Of a stretch of 64,000 bases of DNA, positions 32,108 through 45,339 are shown piece after piece. The translations under genes were made by a program, and so were the position numbers. Position 1 is the first letter of the stretch, and each line of letters opens with the position of its first letter. Location of the stretch: NCBI RefSeq assembly GCF_000208745.1, contig NC_030854.1, forward strand, positions 30,391,131 to 30,455,130. Reading direction: 5' to 3'. This stretch comes from Theobroma cacao (lineage: Eukaryota; Streptophyta; Magnoliopsida; Malvales; Malvaceae). The notes under the pieces were generated by a model. It made no database searches, was not told the DNA's origin, and was given only the letters and a program-made list of their open reading frames with translations.

Positions 32108-34636
32108 TATTATCTATTATTTTCAATTTGTCACAGATTTAAAAATACAAAGATCAAATTGCTAAATATTGAAATAGATGTACAAAAATGCATATTTTAG
32201 TTAGTACATGAACTTATCATATACTTATATAAATCTGAGTCTAGATTGTTTTGTATCATGTAACAAGTGAAGTAGTTATGGTATCTTGCAGATTGCAGGG
32301 GCAAAATGATAATTAAATTTGTTTTCATAAAAAGTCCGATTAACTAATGTTTATTGATAAAGTCTTAAGTTAATTAAAATATAATTTTTACCAAATTTAG
32401 AAGAAATAAAACATTAGTTACAATTTTTTTTTTCATAAATATCACTCTAACTAGTATTCATGGACATCTTTTAACATTATCTTTTAAAGATAGTGACGAT
32501 TACAATAAATGTATAATGATAAACTTAGAAATAAATAATGAGTTTCTAGACACAAATTGTAAAATTTATTGGAAATTTTTTTACTTCAATCAAATGAATA
32601 ACAAGTTTTTCCTTAGGAAGATGCCTACATTATTTATTTAATTAAACTGAAAGTGGAATAATTGTTGGAAACAATATTTACCAACATTTGCACCTATTAT
32701 CGAGTTGGTTTCATCTCCCTCTTTGAAATTCCATATTTCTAGCCCATTTATTTGTTCTTAAAGAGGAAATGAGAGGTTGGTCAAGTTGTTTCATGTTCAC
32801 ATTTTTAATTCAAATGCCATAATCAGTAATAGAAAACATATATTTATATATTTAAAATTTATTTTAATTTTTACTAACATGAAATCCGGAACAAAACTCC
32901 TTGAAAGAAAACCGGACTAACAAAGACCTTTGCTTGTATCGTTGTCCAAGCCTAGCCTCCAACCTGGTCCATTACTAATCACCATATGCCCCTCCTTCGG
33001 GTTCAGCCCATGGTCTACCCCATTTCCTTTTTCCTGCTATGCTCTTTCCTTCCATGCCCTTTGACCAAATTTGTGTTATGATCCTCTTTACCTCTTCAGC
33101 CACACGTTATCAACGTTTTGTTTTTGTTTGCATAGAAAGTCAGTTCACAATATTCATCTCCTGGTCACTCCCATGAGTAAGATGAAGCTTCTATTCTACA
33201 GAGCCATGCTTTCATTGGCTGTTGAACCGGCACTGCCAATAGTAAGTAATTGCTTCAGGTCAAGGTTTAATTTGACAATGAAAGATGAGAGTAAGACTTT
33301 AAGACAATCTTTCCTTTTCAGCCTACCCTGTCTTAAAACACTGGATTCTATTAAGTGGCAAGATGAACTTGTTTTATGGAGATTTTTCGTCATTGATGAC
33401 AACTTCACATGGAAGAATAAATAGCCTTTTGAAAGAGTCGTGGGCACATACGTACATCACAAAAAACGTGACAATTTGCCTCTCAAATGCTAAACTTAAT
33501 TATAAATGAGAAGATAGTTTGTCAAATCTTATCAACAACTTTGTGGCTAATAAAATGCATGTGCTTTGGCAATTTCAGCACGTTTTTTAGCTGTAGCATA
33601 ATATAGATAAATACCTTGACTAACATGTAATGGATTCTTTCATCAATTATATTTAAATAGATAATATTATAAGAAAATGTTTTATGTTTATATCTCTGTC
33701 ACTTTCAATGCATTCCATATGTTTTTTTATATGAATTTATGTACAAATCAAATAAATAAATCAACTAATCTAGTTATATAAAAATTAGATCACACCCAAA
33801 TGACATAAAGATTCAAATTAATTTAAAATTTAAAATATTCTGAAATTTCATTACGATATCGTAACGATACTTCATCATCGACATAAATGATTCCACACAT
33901 AATTAGCCTTTCTTTTAAAATTTTTAGGAGAGACAATATTTTAATGTCCATTGCTCATACATGTCCTTTTTTTAATGAAAGATTAAAATAAACTAATTAT
34001 TCCGAATTGAATCCAATATCATATAATAGTTGTTAATGAGGGTTCATGCATCAATCAAGCTATTAAAGTTAGTGACCAAACTTGTATTTAACTTAATTTA
34101 TTGGTTCAAATGCTATATTTTATATTTTATATGATATAGGGGATAAATTGAGGGCCTCTCAACGTTTCAGCCAACTTGCTATGAAATTGTTACTTCCCTG
34201 ACTTTATCGGAATATACCTGGATGACATTATCCAAAATATTTATGATCCACAAGAACCACTCACCAAAAGGATAATCCCACTTCTATTAAAGATCACATA
34301 TCTTGGAAAGTTTCTCGAATGATATTAAAAAACTTAGGTTACTGTGATAATTAGTATAGGATGCTTCAAATTTTTGCTTTAATATATAATTATGCATGTG
34401 CGGTAGGTAACGGACCAACTGAATTATATGAATTTGCTTTGATGTAGCATTGAAATTTTGTCTAATATTAGAATATGTAATTAGGGTTTGGTCAACTCAA
34501 CCTCTTTTTTAGTACATGGTATTGAATTTGCTAGAACGATCTGCTTGTTACCCATTTTTCTAAATCTGAAATTTCTCTCGTCATAAAAACATTTTAAAGC
34601 TTTATTTTCTTGGCCGATCTCACTTTTTTTTTAACC

Positions 34637-34644
34637 TATAAATA
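34637..34644 (+). promoter_or_regulatory. TATA box of oxygenase copy A
   Basis: TATAAATA 47 bp upstream of the ATG at 34691, identical in copy B. Confidence 0.6.
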
Positions 34645-34690
34645 CTCTCCAATTAGGCTATGTGTAGAGGCACTTTCAGCATTTAGCAAT

Positions 34691-37540
34691 ATGGCATTAT
34701 CAAACCCAAAAGATTTTAGCAGCTCTCCTTCAATGGTTAGTGTTCAAGAGCTCGTCAAAGGGCCAACGATCACTATCCCACAACAATATGTTCGTTTAGA
34801 TCAAGAACCCCTTTCCCTCTCTTTCACTGCTCCTTCGCCACCAATCCCAACCATTGACATGGCTCGTTTGGTTTCTGGAGATGATGACAATGACCTTGAA
34901 CTCGAGAAATTGCACTCAACTTGCAAAGACTGGGGTATCTTCCAGGTTCTTCTCAATTCTGCTTTAGCAACTTAGCTAATCATATGTAAACATGCATGAA
35001 AAAGAGGATAAGCTAATTGATTCCATCCAAACTCCATTTAAGAGTTAGGATCTTTAATTTTTTCTTTTGAATTTTTTGACCAGGTGCATAATTAAGTTTC
35101 CTTTTCATGTTTACCATATGAAGTTCGTTTATACTAAATACATATAAAAGGATTAATTTTCGATATAATCATATGGAAAAATATGTTAATTACAACATAC
35201 ATATACGGGTAATAGAGCTACAAGTAATTTATTTTAAAAGAAAAAAATTAAAAAAAAAAGTACAAAAGAGTATGTGAAGAAAAATATATTCAGAGCTAAT
35301 GGTTTTGCAGTTGGTGAACCATGGAGTTAGCTCTTCACTGTTGGACAAACTGAAACATGAGGTGGAAGAATTTTATAGGCTTCCCTTGGAAGAAAAAATG
35401 AAATACAAGATCAGGGCAGGAGAGTTGGAAGGGTATGGATGCAGGATCAGAGAAGGGGGAAAACAGGACTGGGTTGACAGTTTGAATATAATTACTAACC
35501 CTGTCCATAGACGCAAGCCTCATCTCTTCCCAGAGCTCCCTTCATCCCTAAGGTAATTCTTTCTGTCTGTCTCTCTTTATTGAATCTGATAAAAAAAAAA
35601 AACCCTCTTTTAATATGATAGATTTCATACTCTCTTCACATGAATTGACCTTTTGATATATAATCTCGTGCAGAAACACCTTGGAGTCTTACTTATCGGA
35701 ACTCCAAAAGATTGCCGCAAAACTTCTTGGTTCAATGGCAAAAGCTTTGGGAATTGATGTAAAGGAGATGATGGAGTTTTCTGATGATGGGATGCAAGCT
35801 GTTAGATTGGCATATTATCCGCCCTGTCCAAAACCAGAGCTGGTGATGGGCCTTTTTCCTCACTCGGATATAACCCTTATGAACATCTTGCACCAAGTTA
35901 ATGGAGTGGATGGGCTTCAGATTAAGAAAGATGGACTTTGGTTTCCTCTCAACATCAAACCTGATGCCTTTGTAGTGAATGTAGGAGACATTTTGCAGGT
36001 TTGTCTCTCTTCTATAAATTCTAATATATATATATATACAGGTGTTAAGTGTATATTTGGTTTAGTTTTTTTTCAATTTATTTACATCTTAAAAGTAAAA
36101 ATCAGGTTAAATATGATTTTTTTGATAAGTTTTTTTTTTTAAAATAAAATTTTTAAAAAAGAAATTTAAAAAAAAGCTTTTTTTTTAAATATATTAATTT
36201 TCAAAGAATACCCTTCTCTCAATTAATTTTTTTTTCCTCTCATTCTCTTTACAAATTACCATTCTTCAACGTAAATCACGATTTGTTTATTTTTTACTTC
36301 TCTCTACAAAAACTAATAAAAAAACAAAAGATCCAACAATATAATATCAAAATCTATAATTTTTTTTTATTTTTACAAAAATAANATATATATATAAGTT
36401 GGTTAAGTGTATATTTGGTTTTAGTTTTTTTCAATTTATTTACATCTTAAAAGTAAAAATCAGGTTAAATATGATTTTTTTGATAAGTTTTTTTTTTAAA
36501 TAAAATTTTAAAAAGAATTTAAAAAAAAGCTTTTTTTTTAAATATATTAATTTTCAAAGAATACCCTTCTCTCAATTAATTTTTTTTTCCTCTCATTCTC
36601 TTTACAAATTACCATTCTTCAACGTAAATCACGATTTGTTTATTTTTTACTTCTCTCTACAAAAACTAATAAAAAAACAAAAGATCCAACAATATAATAT
36701 CAAAATCTATAATTTTTTTTTATTTTTACAAAAATTAAGAAAAAAAATCTAAAATTCAAAACTGCAATCAAATACTATTTCAAGATTTTTTTCTCTTTTT
36801 CATCAAAAAGAATTTTAATACAACGTTTCCTCTTTTTTCTTCTTTTTTAAAAATTGAAGCATCATGGTCCGATTACTTGTTAGATCAGTAAAAATCTAAT
36901 ATTATTACTACTATACAAGTTTGAAATTTATTTTTTTTTATTTATTTTTTTATTTTAACATTTGAAATTATATACAAACTTAAAGTATTACATTATACCT
37001 TATTAAGGGATTGAAAATGATGTGAATATCCTTTATGGTAATTTTAATCAAAATTAAAGCTTATATAATTTATGTTGTTAAACAATTTACTAAACAGTTT
37101 TACTTTAATCATAAAAGTTATTACTTTTCATAAGAGTTTAATAATAATTTTTAAATTAAAAAAAAAATTAAACCAAACAGACTCTAAATAATAAGAATCC
37201 CTAGCTAATAGTGTCATTTTTTAACTTTTTTTTTCTTTTATCTTAATTGTCTTAAAAAATTGTGTTGATACAGATATTTAGCAACGGGGTTTATCACAGC
37301 ATCGAGCACAAGGTTTCTACGAATGCAGAGAAGGAAAGAATCTCCATTACCTTCTCCATCAATCCCAAATATGGGGCTGACGTTGGGCCTGCACCTAGTC
37401 TGATAAATCCAGATAACCCTCCATTATTTAGAAAGGTGGGGGTGGAGCAATACTTCAAAGATTACTTTTCTCGTAAGCCCAGTGGAAAAGTATATCTGGA
37501 CCATATGAGGATTCAAAATGGACAAGACAACTCAGCCTGA
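34691..37540 (+). CDS. 2-oxoglutarate/Fe(II)-dependent oxygenase, SRG1-like, copy A
   Basis: Soluble plant dioxygenase of the DOXC type (SRG1/codeine O-demethylase-like); the substrate is unknown. Four exons, 34691-34945, 35311-35552, 35674-35998 and 37274-37540, join in phase to 362 residues, a normal family length. The N-terminal DIOX_N region has PPIPTIDMARL and DWGIFQLVNHGV. The catalytic part has YYPPCPKPELVMGL, an iron-binding H-x-D in FPHSD, the third ligand His in YHSIEHK, and the 2-oxoglutarate Arg in ERISI. The C-terminus (GVEQYFKDYFSRK...YLDHMRI) is typical. An in-frame ATG at 34610 lies upstream of the TATA box, so 34691 is preferred. Intron 3 is 1275 bp because of an insertion absent from copy B. 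Confidence 0.92.
36050..37184. mobile_element. Tourist/Harbinger-like MITE in intron 3 of copy A, misassembled
   Basis: It starts gtgtatatttggttta and ends taaaccaaacagactc (an inverted match around TTTGGTTTA), flanked by TAA on both sides; copy B has an empty site near 53290. PIF/Harbinger MITEs use TAA/TTA targets and similar ends. About 36030-36384 is repeated almost exactly at 36386-36735 across a single N at 36385, including the flanking TA run, so the true length is probably about 780 bp. Confidence 0.65.
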
Positions 37541-38216
37541 TATTCAAAACTCCTTGCTTACGTACATATGTTTACATGCTGATACGGTTGTGGTTTGGTA
37601 ATAAGATTTGGCATTGCAATTGGATCTGCATCTGCTGACAATTGCAAAACCAAACATCATAGAAATAGCAATAAAAAAATCTCAATTGCGGTGAGTTTGT
37701 TCTCAATCGCAATTGCAGCTTTGTGTAGTGTGGATATAAATGTAGCTTGTTTGTATCTAAGATGAGAGCTTAGCTACCTATGTAAGGTTTCTAACATAAA
37801 AATAAGGTGGGTCTCGATTATTAATGTCACGCCTCAGACTCGAGACATGACAGACGTCGCATACCTGTAAGGTATAATCTTACAGACATGCAAGCTCTAA
37901 AATATATATCTTAAACCATTACTAAAAGAGACTGATATACCTGAAGAATTTAGTGATTTATAAATTATATCTGTCGATAGAATTTCTAAATATTATAATT
38001 CGACAATATTCAAAATTAAATCTTCAAAATCACAAAGCTACTAAGTCAAAATAAAAATCTGAATACTAATTAAGATAGTTCGATGTTCATAATATTTAAA
38101 TAAATTCTAGACAATTTAAGTACTACTAAATTAAACATCACTCCCTGAAATTTTCATGTGGTTGACCAAATCACAACCTTAAAAAAAAAATTGAAAGAAG
38201 GAGTGAGTCCAACTAC
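37541..38216. other. Copy A 3' flank and junction sequence
   Basis: To 37826 this is the 3' flank shared with copy B. 37827-38216 lies only at the junction between the units. It starts 'tgtcacgcctcagactcgag' (from 37825), which looks like the 5' end of a plant LTR, but no matching 3' end is seen. Confidence 0.5.
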
Positions 38217-41200
38217 TCAAATATTCAAATAAGTTTTTATTATTCTATTACGTTCAATCAAGTTTTATATTTTTATTTTCAATCAAATAAACTCTTATGA
38301 TTAATGATTAATTAATTGTAATTAATTAAAATATTTTTTGTCATTTTATACTCATATGATACTGATATGAAATGTGAAAAATGTTATATAATCATATCAT
38401 TATATTATGTCAGCATGTTATACTATCATCCATTATAACATGGCAACTTACAATGTCAACGTTACGTGACATAGAATGACAAGTGATATTTTGATTAAGT
38501 TAATCATTACTCATAAAGGTTTATTTGACCTAAAACAAAAGTAAAAGAACTTATTTGATTAAAAATAAAAATATAAGAGATTGATTGAGCGCAATAAAAA
38601 AAATAAAAACTCATTTGACTTAAAATAAAAATATAAGAGCTTGGTTGAAGGTAATAAAAAAATAAAAACTTATATGAAAATTTTTTAATAGTTTAAAGAC
38701 TTTTTTAGATATTATGCCTATTATCTATTATTTTCGATTTGTCACAGATTTAAAAATACAAGGATCAAATTGCTAAATATTGAAAAAGATGTACAAAAAT
38801 GCATGTTTTAGCTAGTACATGAACTTATCATATACTTATACAAATCTGAGTCTAGATTGTTTTGTATCATGTAACAAGTGAAGTAGTTGTGGTATCTTGC
38901 ATATTGCAGGGGTAAAATGATAATTAAATATTGCTTTTATAAAAAGTTCGATTAACTAATGGTTATTGATAACATCTTAAGTTAATTAAAATATAATTTT
39001 TACCAAATTTAGAAGAAATAAAACATTAGTTACAATTTTTTTTTTCATAAATATCACTCTAACTAGTATCCATGGACATCTATTAACATTATCTTTTAAA
39101 GATAGTGATGATTACAATAAATGTATAATGGTAAACTTAGAAATAAATAATGAGTTTCTAGACACAAATTGTAAAATTTATGGGAAATTTTTTTACTTCA
39201 ATCAAATGAATAACAAGTTTTTCCTTAAGAAGATGCCTACATTATTTATTTAATTAAACTGAAAGTGGAATAATTGTTGGAAACAATATTTACCAACATT
39301 TGCACCTATTATCGAGTTGGTTTCATCTCCCTCTTTGAAATTCCATATTTCTAGCCCATTTATTTGTTCTTAAAGAGGAAATGAGAGGTTGGTCAAGTTG
39401 TTTCGTGTTCACATTTTTAATTCAAATGACATAATCAGTAATAGAAAACATATATTTATATATTTAAAATTTATTTTAATTTTTACTGACATGAAATCCG
39501 GAACAAAACTCTTTGAAAGAAAACCGGACTAACAAAGACCTTTGCTTGTATCGTTGTCCAAGCCTAGCCTCCAACCTGGTCCATTACTAATCACCATATG
39601 CCCCTCCTTTGGGTTCAGCCCATGGTCTACCCCATTTCCTTTTTCCTGCTATGCTCTTTCCTTCCATGCCTTTGGACCAAATTGTATTATGATCCTCTTT
39701 ACCTCTTCAGCCACACGTTATCAACGTTTTGTTTTTGTTTGCATAGAAAGTCAGTTCACCTACGTCACAATCTTCATCTCCTGGTCACTCCCATGAGTAA
39801 GATGAAGCTTCTACCCTACAGAACCATGCTTTCATTGGCTGTTGAACCGGCACTGCCGATAGTAAGTAATTGCTTCAATTCAAGTTTTAATTGACAATGA
39901 AAGATGAGAGTAAGACTTTAAATTTTTCACAATCTTTCCTTTTCAGCCTACCCTGTCTTAAAACACTGGATTCTAATAAGTGGCAAGATGAACTTGTTTT
40001 ATGGAGATTTTTCGTCATTGATGACAACTTCACATGAAAAAATAAATAGCCTTTTGAATGAGTCGTGGGCACATACGTACATCACAAAAAACGTGACAAT
40101 TTGCCTCTCAAATGCTAAACTTAATTATAAATGAGAAGATAGTTTGTCAAATCTTATCAACAACTTTGTGGCTAATAAAATGCATGTGCTTTGGCAATTT
40201 CAGCACGTTTTTTAGCTGTAGCATAATATAGATAAATACCTTGACTAACATGTAATGGATTCTTTCATCAATTATATTTAAATAGATAATATTATAAGAA
40301 AATGTTTTATGTTTATATCTCTGTCACTTTCAATGCATTCCATATGTTTTTTTATATGAATTTATGTACAAATCAAATAAATAAATCAACTAATCTAGTT
40401 ATATAAAAATTAGATCACACCCAAATGACATAAAGATTCAAATTAATTTAAAATTTAAAATATTCTGAAATTTCATTACGATATCGTAACGATACTTCAT
40501 CATCGACATAAATGATTCCACACATAATTAGCCTTTCATTTAAAATATTTAAGAGAGACAATATTTTAATGTCCATTGCTCATACATGTCCTTTTTTTAA
40601 TGAAAGATTAAAATAAACTAATTATTCCGAGTTGAATCCAATATCATATAATAGTTGTTAATGAGGGTTCATGCATCAATCAAGCTATTAAAGTTAGTGA
40701 CCAAACTTGTATTTAACTTAATTTATTGGTTCAAATGCTATATTTTATTTTCTATATGATATAAGGGATAAATTGAGTGCCTCTCAACGTTTCAGCCAAC
40801 CTGCTATGAAATTATTACTTCCCTGACTTTATCGGAATATACCCTGGATGACGTTATCCAAAATAATTATGATCCACAAGAACCACTCACCAAAAGGATA
40901 ATCCCACTTCTATTAAAGATCACATATCTTGGAAGGTTTTTCGAATGATATTAAAAAACTTAGGTTACTGTGATAATTAGTATAGGATGCTTCAAATTTT
41001 TGCTTTAATATATAATTATGCATGTGCGGTAGGTAACGGACCAACTGAATTATATGAATTTGCTTTGATGTAGCATCAAAATTTTGTCTGATATTAGAAT
41101 ATGTAATTAGGGTTTGGTCAACTCAACCCCTTTTTTAGTACATAGTATTGAATTTGCTAGTACGATCTGCTTGTTACCCATTTTTCTAAATCCGAAATTT

Positions 41201-41257
41201 CTCTTATCATAAAAACATTTGAAAGCTTTATTTTTTAGGCCGATCCCACCTTTTTTT
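38217..41257. repeat. Segmental duplication unit B, upstream part
   Basis: Second copy of the 3 kb upstream of the oxygenase gene (counterpart of 31607 to about 34632). It stops in a T run at 'cccacctttttt', exactly where the Mutator-like element begins. The counterpart resumes at 51881. Confidence 0.92.
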
Positions 41258-41759
41258 GAGGAAATTGTGAGAGAAGGGCCTCGTGATAAGGTGGTTTCAG
41301 AAATAACCACCCATATAAAGTTATTTGTTTCTACCCAAAAATAAACATGAGTGGACCAAAATGCCCTTAAAAACATCGTTTCAAATAAATGCTCAACTAT
41401 TTGAGCTATCTGCCTCCCGCCAGAGAGAAAATGAAAAATATTAAAAATAAATGTCCGCAGCTGTTTGGGCTTGGTTATTTTTCTCTGTCTCAACTCTAGC
41501 AAGTCTTTGTTGAGCACTATCGTTGTCAGCTCTCTCAGATCTCTGAACTGTATGAGCTCTGTCAACTCTTTGTTGAGCACCATCGTCATCGGGCTGTGGT
41601 CTATCTCTCGGCATCTGACGACATTGTCGTAGATTAACACACCCTATAGCAGAGATGACATCAAGGTACCTGTTATTGGGTTTATTTCTGCAACACACTT
41701 AAATTTCTGAAACATTTGGTGTAAATAATAAGATAGATTAGAAACATTACCCAGAGTTG

Positions 41760-42235
41760 TTACACGCCATGCATCTATAACATGAGTGAAGAGTTATTTT
41801 AGCGTGTCATGGCTGTTACTGGCGTGTTGTGGGTTAACTAGTTATTTGAGTTGTTAGCGTGTCACGACTGTTCCTGGGGTGTGGTGGGTTAACTGAATTT
41901 ATGGGTTTTTGGTGTGTCATGGCTGTTCCTGGTGTGTCGTGGGTTAACTGGTTTTTTAGGTTTTTAGCGTGTCACGGATGTTGGTGTAACCAGTCAGTAA
42001 TTATAGTGATTGACGTGTCACAACAGTGATGCATGGCGTGTAACGATACTGATGCATGGAGTGTCACGACAGTGATGCATGGCGTGTCATGACAGTGATG
42101 CATGGCGTGTAACGATACTGATGCATGGCGTGTCACGACATTTGACTTGATATGCATGGAGTGTTACAATATTTTACATTATTTGCATGGCGTGTAACAA
42201 CACGACTGACAAATTTTTTATCACGGCATGTATTG
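41760..42235. repeat. GGCGTGTCAC motif array 1 (left part of the element)
   Basis: First three ~55-bp units ('agcgtgtca(t/c)g...gtgggttaact', about 41809-41970), then five 23-bp units ('gtgtcacgacagtgatgcatggc'-like, about 42019-42133), then two 31-bp units. The unit changes from 23 to 31 bp by 8 bp while the core gtgt(c/a)ac...gcatggc stays. Confidence 0.85.
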
Positions 42236-42273
42236 TGTAAAATGATTGACAATTTTTTTTTCAAAATTTTAGT

Positions 42274-45229
42274 GGGGTTCCAATTGTACGACTTGTGATA
42301 AGACACGGTGGTCAGTGGGTGGATGGCATTTACAAGGGTGGTAAGTCACGAATGCGGGGGGTTAGGAGTGATTTGTCGTTTGTGGGCTTGATGAAGCTGA
42401 TTGAAGATGTTGTTGGGGTAAACTCAAAAATTGACGAGATTGAGTTACATGCATTGATCAGTACACCCGGAGAGCTATCACGGCCAATTATCAAGGACGA
42501 TGAGGATGTTGCATTAATTTTGCTCGAACAGAGGAATGTTTTGGCTGTGTATGTCAGCATTAAGGGACGCCAAACAAATGTTATGTCACATGGAGAAGTT
42601 GGACAACATGGTAATCAGCTCAATCAAAATGAGATTTACAATGTTTCACATATACCATAACATTCGGTCCGTAACCCACAACAATGGCAATGGAGGTATG
42701 CACAAGAGTTTGTGCAGCCCAGTAGACAGACGACATTCACAGAACAGTTGGCTGCACAATTTCGATCAGGATGTGCATCAAACCAATTTCTTGCTTCTCT
42801 TGAACAAATGCAACGATTGGGTGAAACTGTAGAGTGTGTAATGTTATTGTCAAATGAGAATACGATAATTGAGGACAACTATGTGAGGTTGGAGGGTGAC
42901 ACTGCGACGCTGGAGTATAATACTGCATTTGATGAAGGAAATGAGGATTTGTTCGCTACCGGTGAAGATAGATTTAATCACACTTCAGATGATGGGCTTG
43001 AACAATCGCAAGATGACAGTTCAGATGATGACTGCCTTTATGACAGTGACATTCCAATTTGCAATAATGTTGAAGGCGAAACGGAACCTGTTGGAGGTGT
43101 TGATGTAGGAGATGTTCAGTGTGATGACCCCATATACAATAACCCTATCGCTGGTGAGAACGGGATTCTTTCCTTTGATACATTGCTCGATGACAATGAT
43201 CAGAAAAGGGAAAATGCAAGGATATCTCATACGTGGGTAATTGCAGGTGCAGAAAAGTTCTCCTTCCAAACAATTACCACTAAGGAGTCGACATGTGCCG
43301 AAGATCGCTTATACAAAGGAAGAATATTTTCGTCGAAGGTCGAGTTGAAACGAGCTTTGAACATGTTGGTTATAAAAGAGAAGTTTGCGATAAGAGTAAA
43401 AAGGTCATGTAAAACTCGTTATGAGGTTGGTTGCAAGGACAAGGCATGCAAGTTCAGTGTTCGTGCAACGAAGTTACCTGATAGAGGAGAATATTGGAAA
43501 GTTCAGACATTCCACAAAGTACACACCTGTACCGTTGATGGTTTGCAAGGGCGGTTTCTAACTACGAGTGTGAAGATGATTGGTGAACTTATGTCATACA
43601 AGATTCGGGCTAATGGAGTAGCATTGAGACCTAAGGACATAATTTGTGAGATGAGGGTTCAATGGGGATTGGAATGCTTGTATGGTAAGGCTTGGTAAGC
43701 GAAGGAGTATGCGAAGAGGCTTGTTTTTGGTCCACCGGAGGAGTCATTTCAACTACTACCATCGTATTTTTGTATGTTAGAACAAGAAAATCCTAGCACA
43801 GTGACTGCAGTGGCTACTGATGAGGAAGAGAGATTCAAATATTGTTTCTGGTCATACGGGGCTTGTATTCGAGGGTTTTGGGATGTAATGCGTCTTACGG
43901 TTACAATTGATGTGACACATCTGAAAGACAGGTTCAATGGTGTTCTGTTTGTCACTGTATGCAAAGATATGAACTAGTGTGTATATCCAGTTGCGTTTGG
44001 CATCGGCCATGTTGAGGACAAAGACTCGTGGATGTGGTTTTTTAGCAAGTTGAGTGATGTGGTTGGTTGTCCTGAAAACATTATGTTCATTTCTGATCAG
44101 CATCTTGGCATTAAGAAAGCAATCCAAAATGCATACCCAGAAGCGCACCATGGTTTATGCGGTTACCACTTGAAAAAAAAGTTTAAAAACAAGTTCAAGC
44201 GCGACGATGTTTGTATGCTTTTCACCCTTGGTCGAGATTGCTACAAGGTGGCTGATTTCAATAGACATATGAACCAGATACAGCAGATTCACCTGGGAGC
44301 CCACACGGACCTTATGAGAATAAGGCTTGAGAAATGGACACGTGCATGTTCACCGACAAGGCGATACTAAATGATGACATCCAACATTGCGGAATGTGTT
44401 AACTCATGCTTGAAGCATGCAAGACAAATGCTGATCACTGTTTTGATCGAGTTCATCAGAGACATGTTCCAACATTGGTTCCATGAACGGTACGAGAAAG
44501 CCGTCAAGGTGACCACGCCCCTCAGCCCTTGGGTTGCCAGGCAGTTGAGTAAAAGGTTCAATGATGCACATCGCTTTCTAGTTAAGCCTATCAATCGAGT
44601 GGAGTTCGAAGTTAAAAACGGGAAGATGGATGGACTTGTAAACCTGTCCAGGAAGACGTGTTCATGTTGTGAGTTCCAAACAGATTTACTACCATGCAGC
44701 CATGCCATTACAACAATAAGGTCAGAATATCTTTATTTCTTATTTGAACCGTAATTGACATAGCATTTACATTGTGCTTGAAGATTGAGTTTTTAGTGTT
44801 TTTCAGTAAATGCAATCGTGAAGCTATTGAATTCTGCGGTGACTACTACAAGACAACCATTTTCATGGAGGTTATTCAGGATCCATTAGGCCGGTAGGGC
44901 ATCCTAGTGAGTGGGACATCTCCCCTCATGTGAAACAAATTATCGTCTTGCCCCCACCTTGGCTAGGCCAAGCAGGAAGACCTAGAAGGAGAAGGATTTC
45001 ATCAGCTGGTGAAGGCAGTCGAGCACGAAAATGTTCGCAATGCAAGAGGTACGGGCATAACAGACATAACTGCCCATACCCATTTTCAGTTCCATCCACA
45101 AATCTGGCACCATCTCCAAGTCAATCGGTGACTCCAAGACTGCGCCGACCTAAAGCATGTTCAAGTTGTAGACAAACCGTCACACAAGCAATAACTGTCC
45201 AATACGAAGGACAATGTTTGAAAATGTAA
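42274..45229 (+). pseudogene. MuDR-type transposase, broken
   Basis: One frame runs from about 42274 to 44720: a PB1-like start (VRLVIRHGGQWVDG...), an acidic linker, a MuDR DNA-binding segment (FAIRVKRSCKTRYEVGC...FHKVHTC), the MULE catalytic core (VTIDVTHLKDRF; FISDQHLGIKKAI; GLCGYHLKKKF; MTSNIAECVNS) and a SWIM zinc finger (CSCCEFQ...LPCSHA). Four in-frame stops interrupt it, at 42658, 43696, 43975 and 44368. After a likely intron (44719 to about 44807) the last exon reads KCNREAIEFCGDYYKTT. It then shifts frame near 44869 into GHPSEWDISPHVKQI and a CCHC knuckle (CSQCKRYGHNRHNC). No clear initiator ATG remains. It cannot make an active transposase. Confidence 0.9.
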
Positions 45230-45339
45230 GGTGTGTTGTGAATGAAGACAACTTGACCGCCTAACTAAATGTGTCTGAAAATTGTAGTTGAATTCGTTTT
45301 GCTTTACAGATTTGTTTGCTTGGTCATTCTATTAGGAAT

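Larger units (their letters stand above)
31607..37826. repeat. Segmental duplication unit A (oxygenase gene plus 3 kb upstream)
   Basis: Near-identical to 38217-41257 followed by 51881-53944. The upstream parts are aligned at an offset of about 6.6 kb. Similarity starts inside the left arm of the MITE and ends at 'gattattaatg' after the gene. The frames at 33071-33424 and 39598-39894 are non-coding passengers that differ by indels between units. Confidence 0.93.

Noticed and set aside
33071..33424. 117-codon frame upstream of oxygenase copy A, with a counterpart at 39598-39894
   Set aside because: The duplicate has indels that change the frame and length, there is no recognisable domain, and the opposite strand is equally open. 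Conserved only because the whole segment is duplicated.
41972..42157. Minus-strand 61-codon His/Thr-rich repeat frame
   Set aside because: Produced by the 23-bp units of motif array 1; no start context or family.
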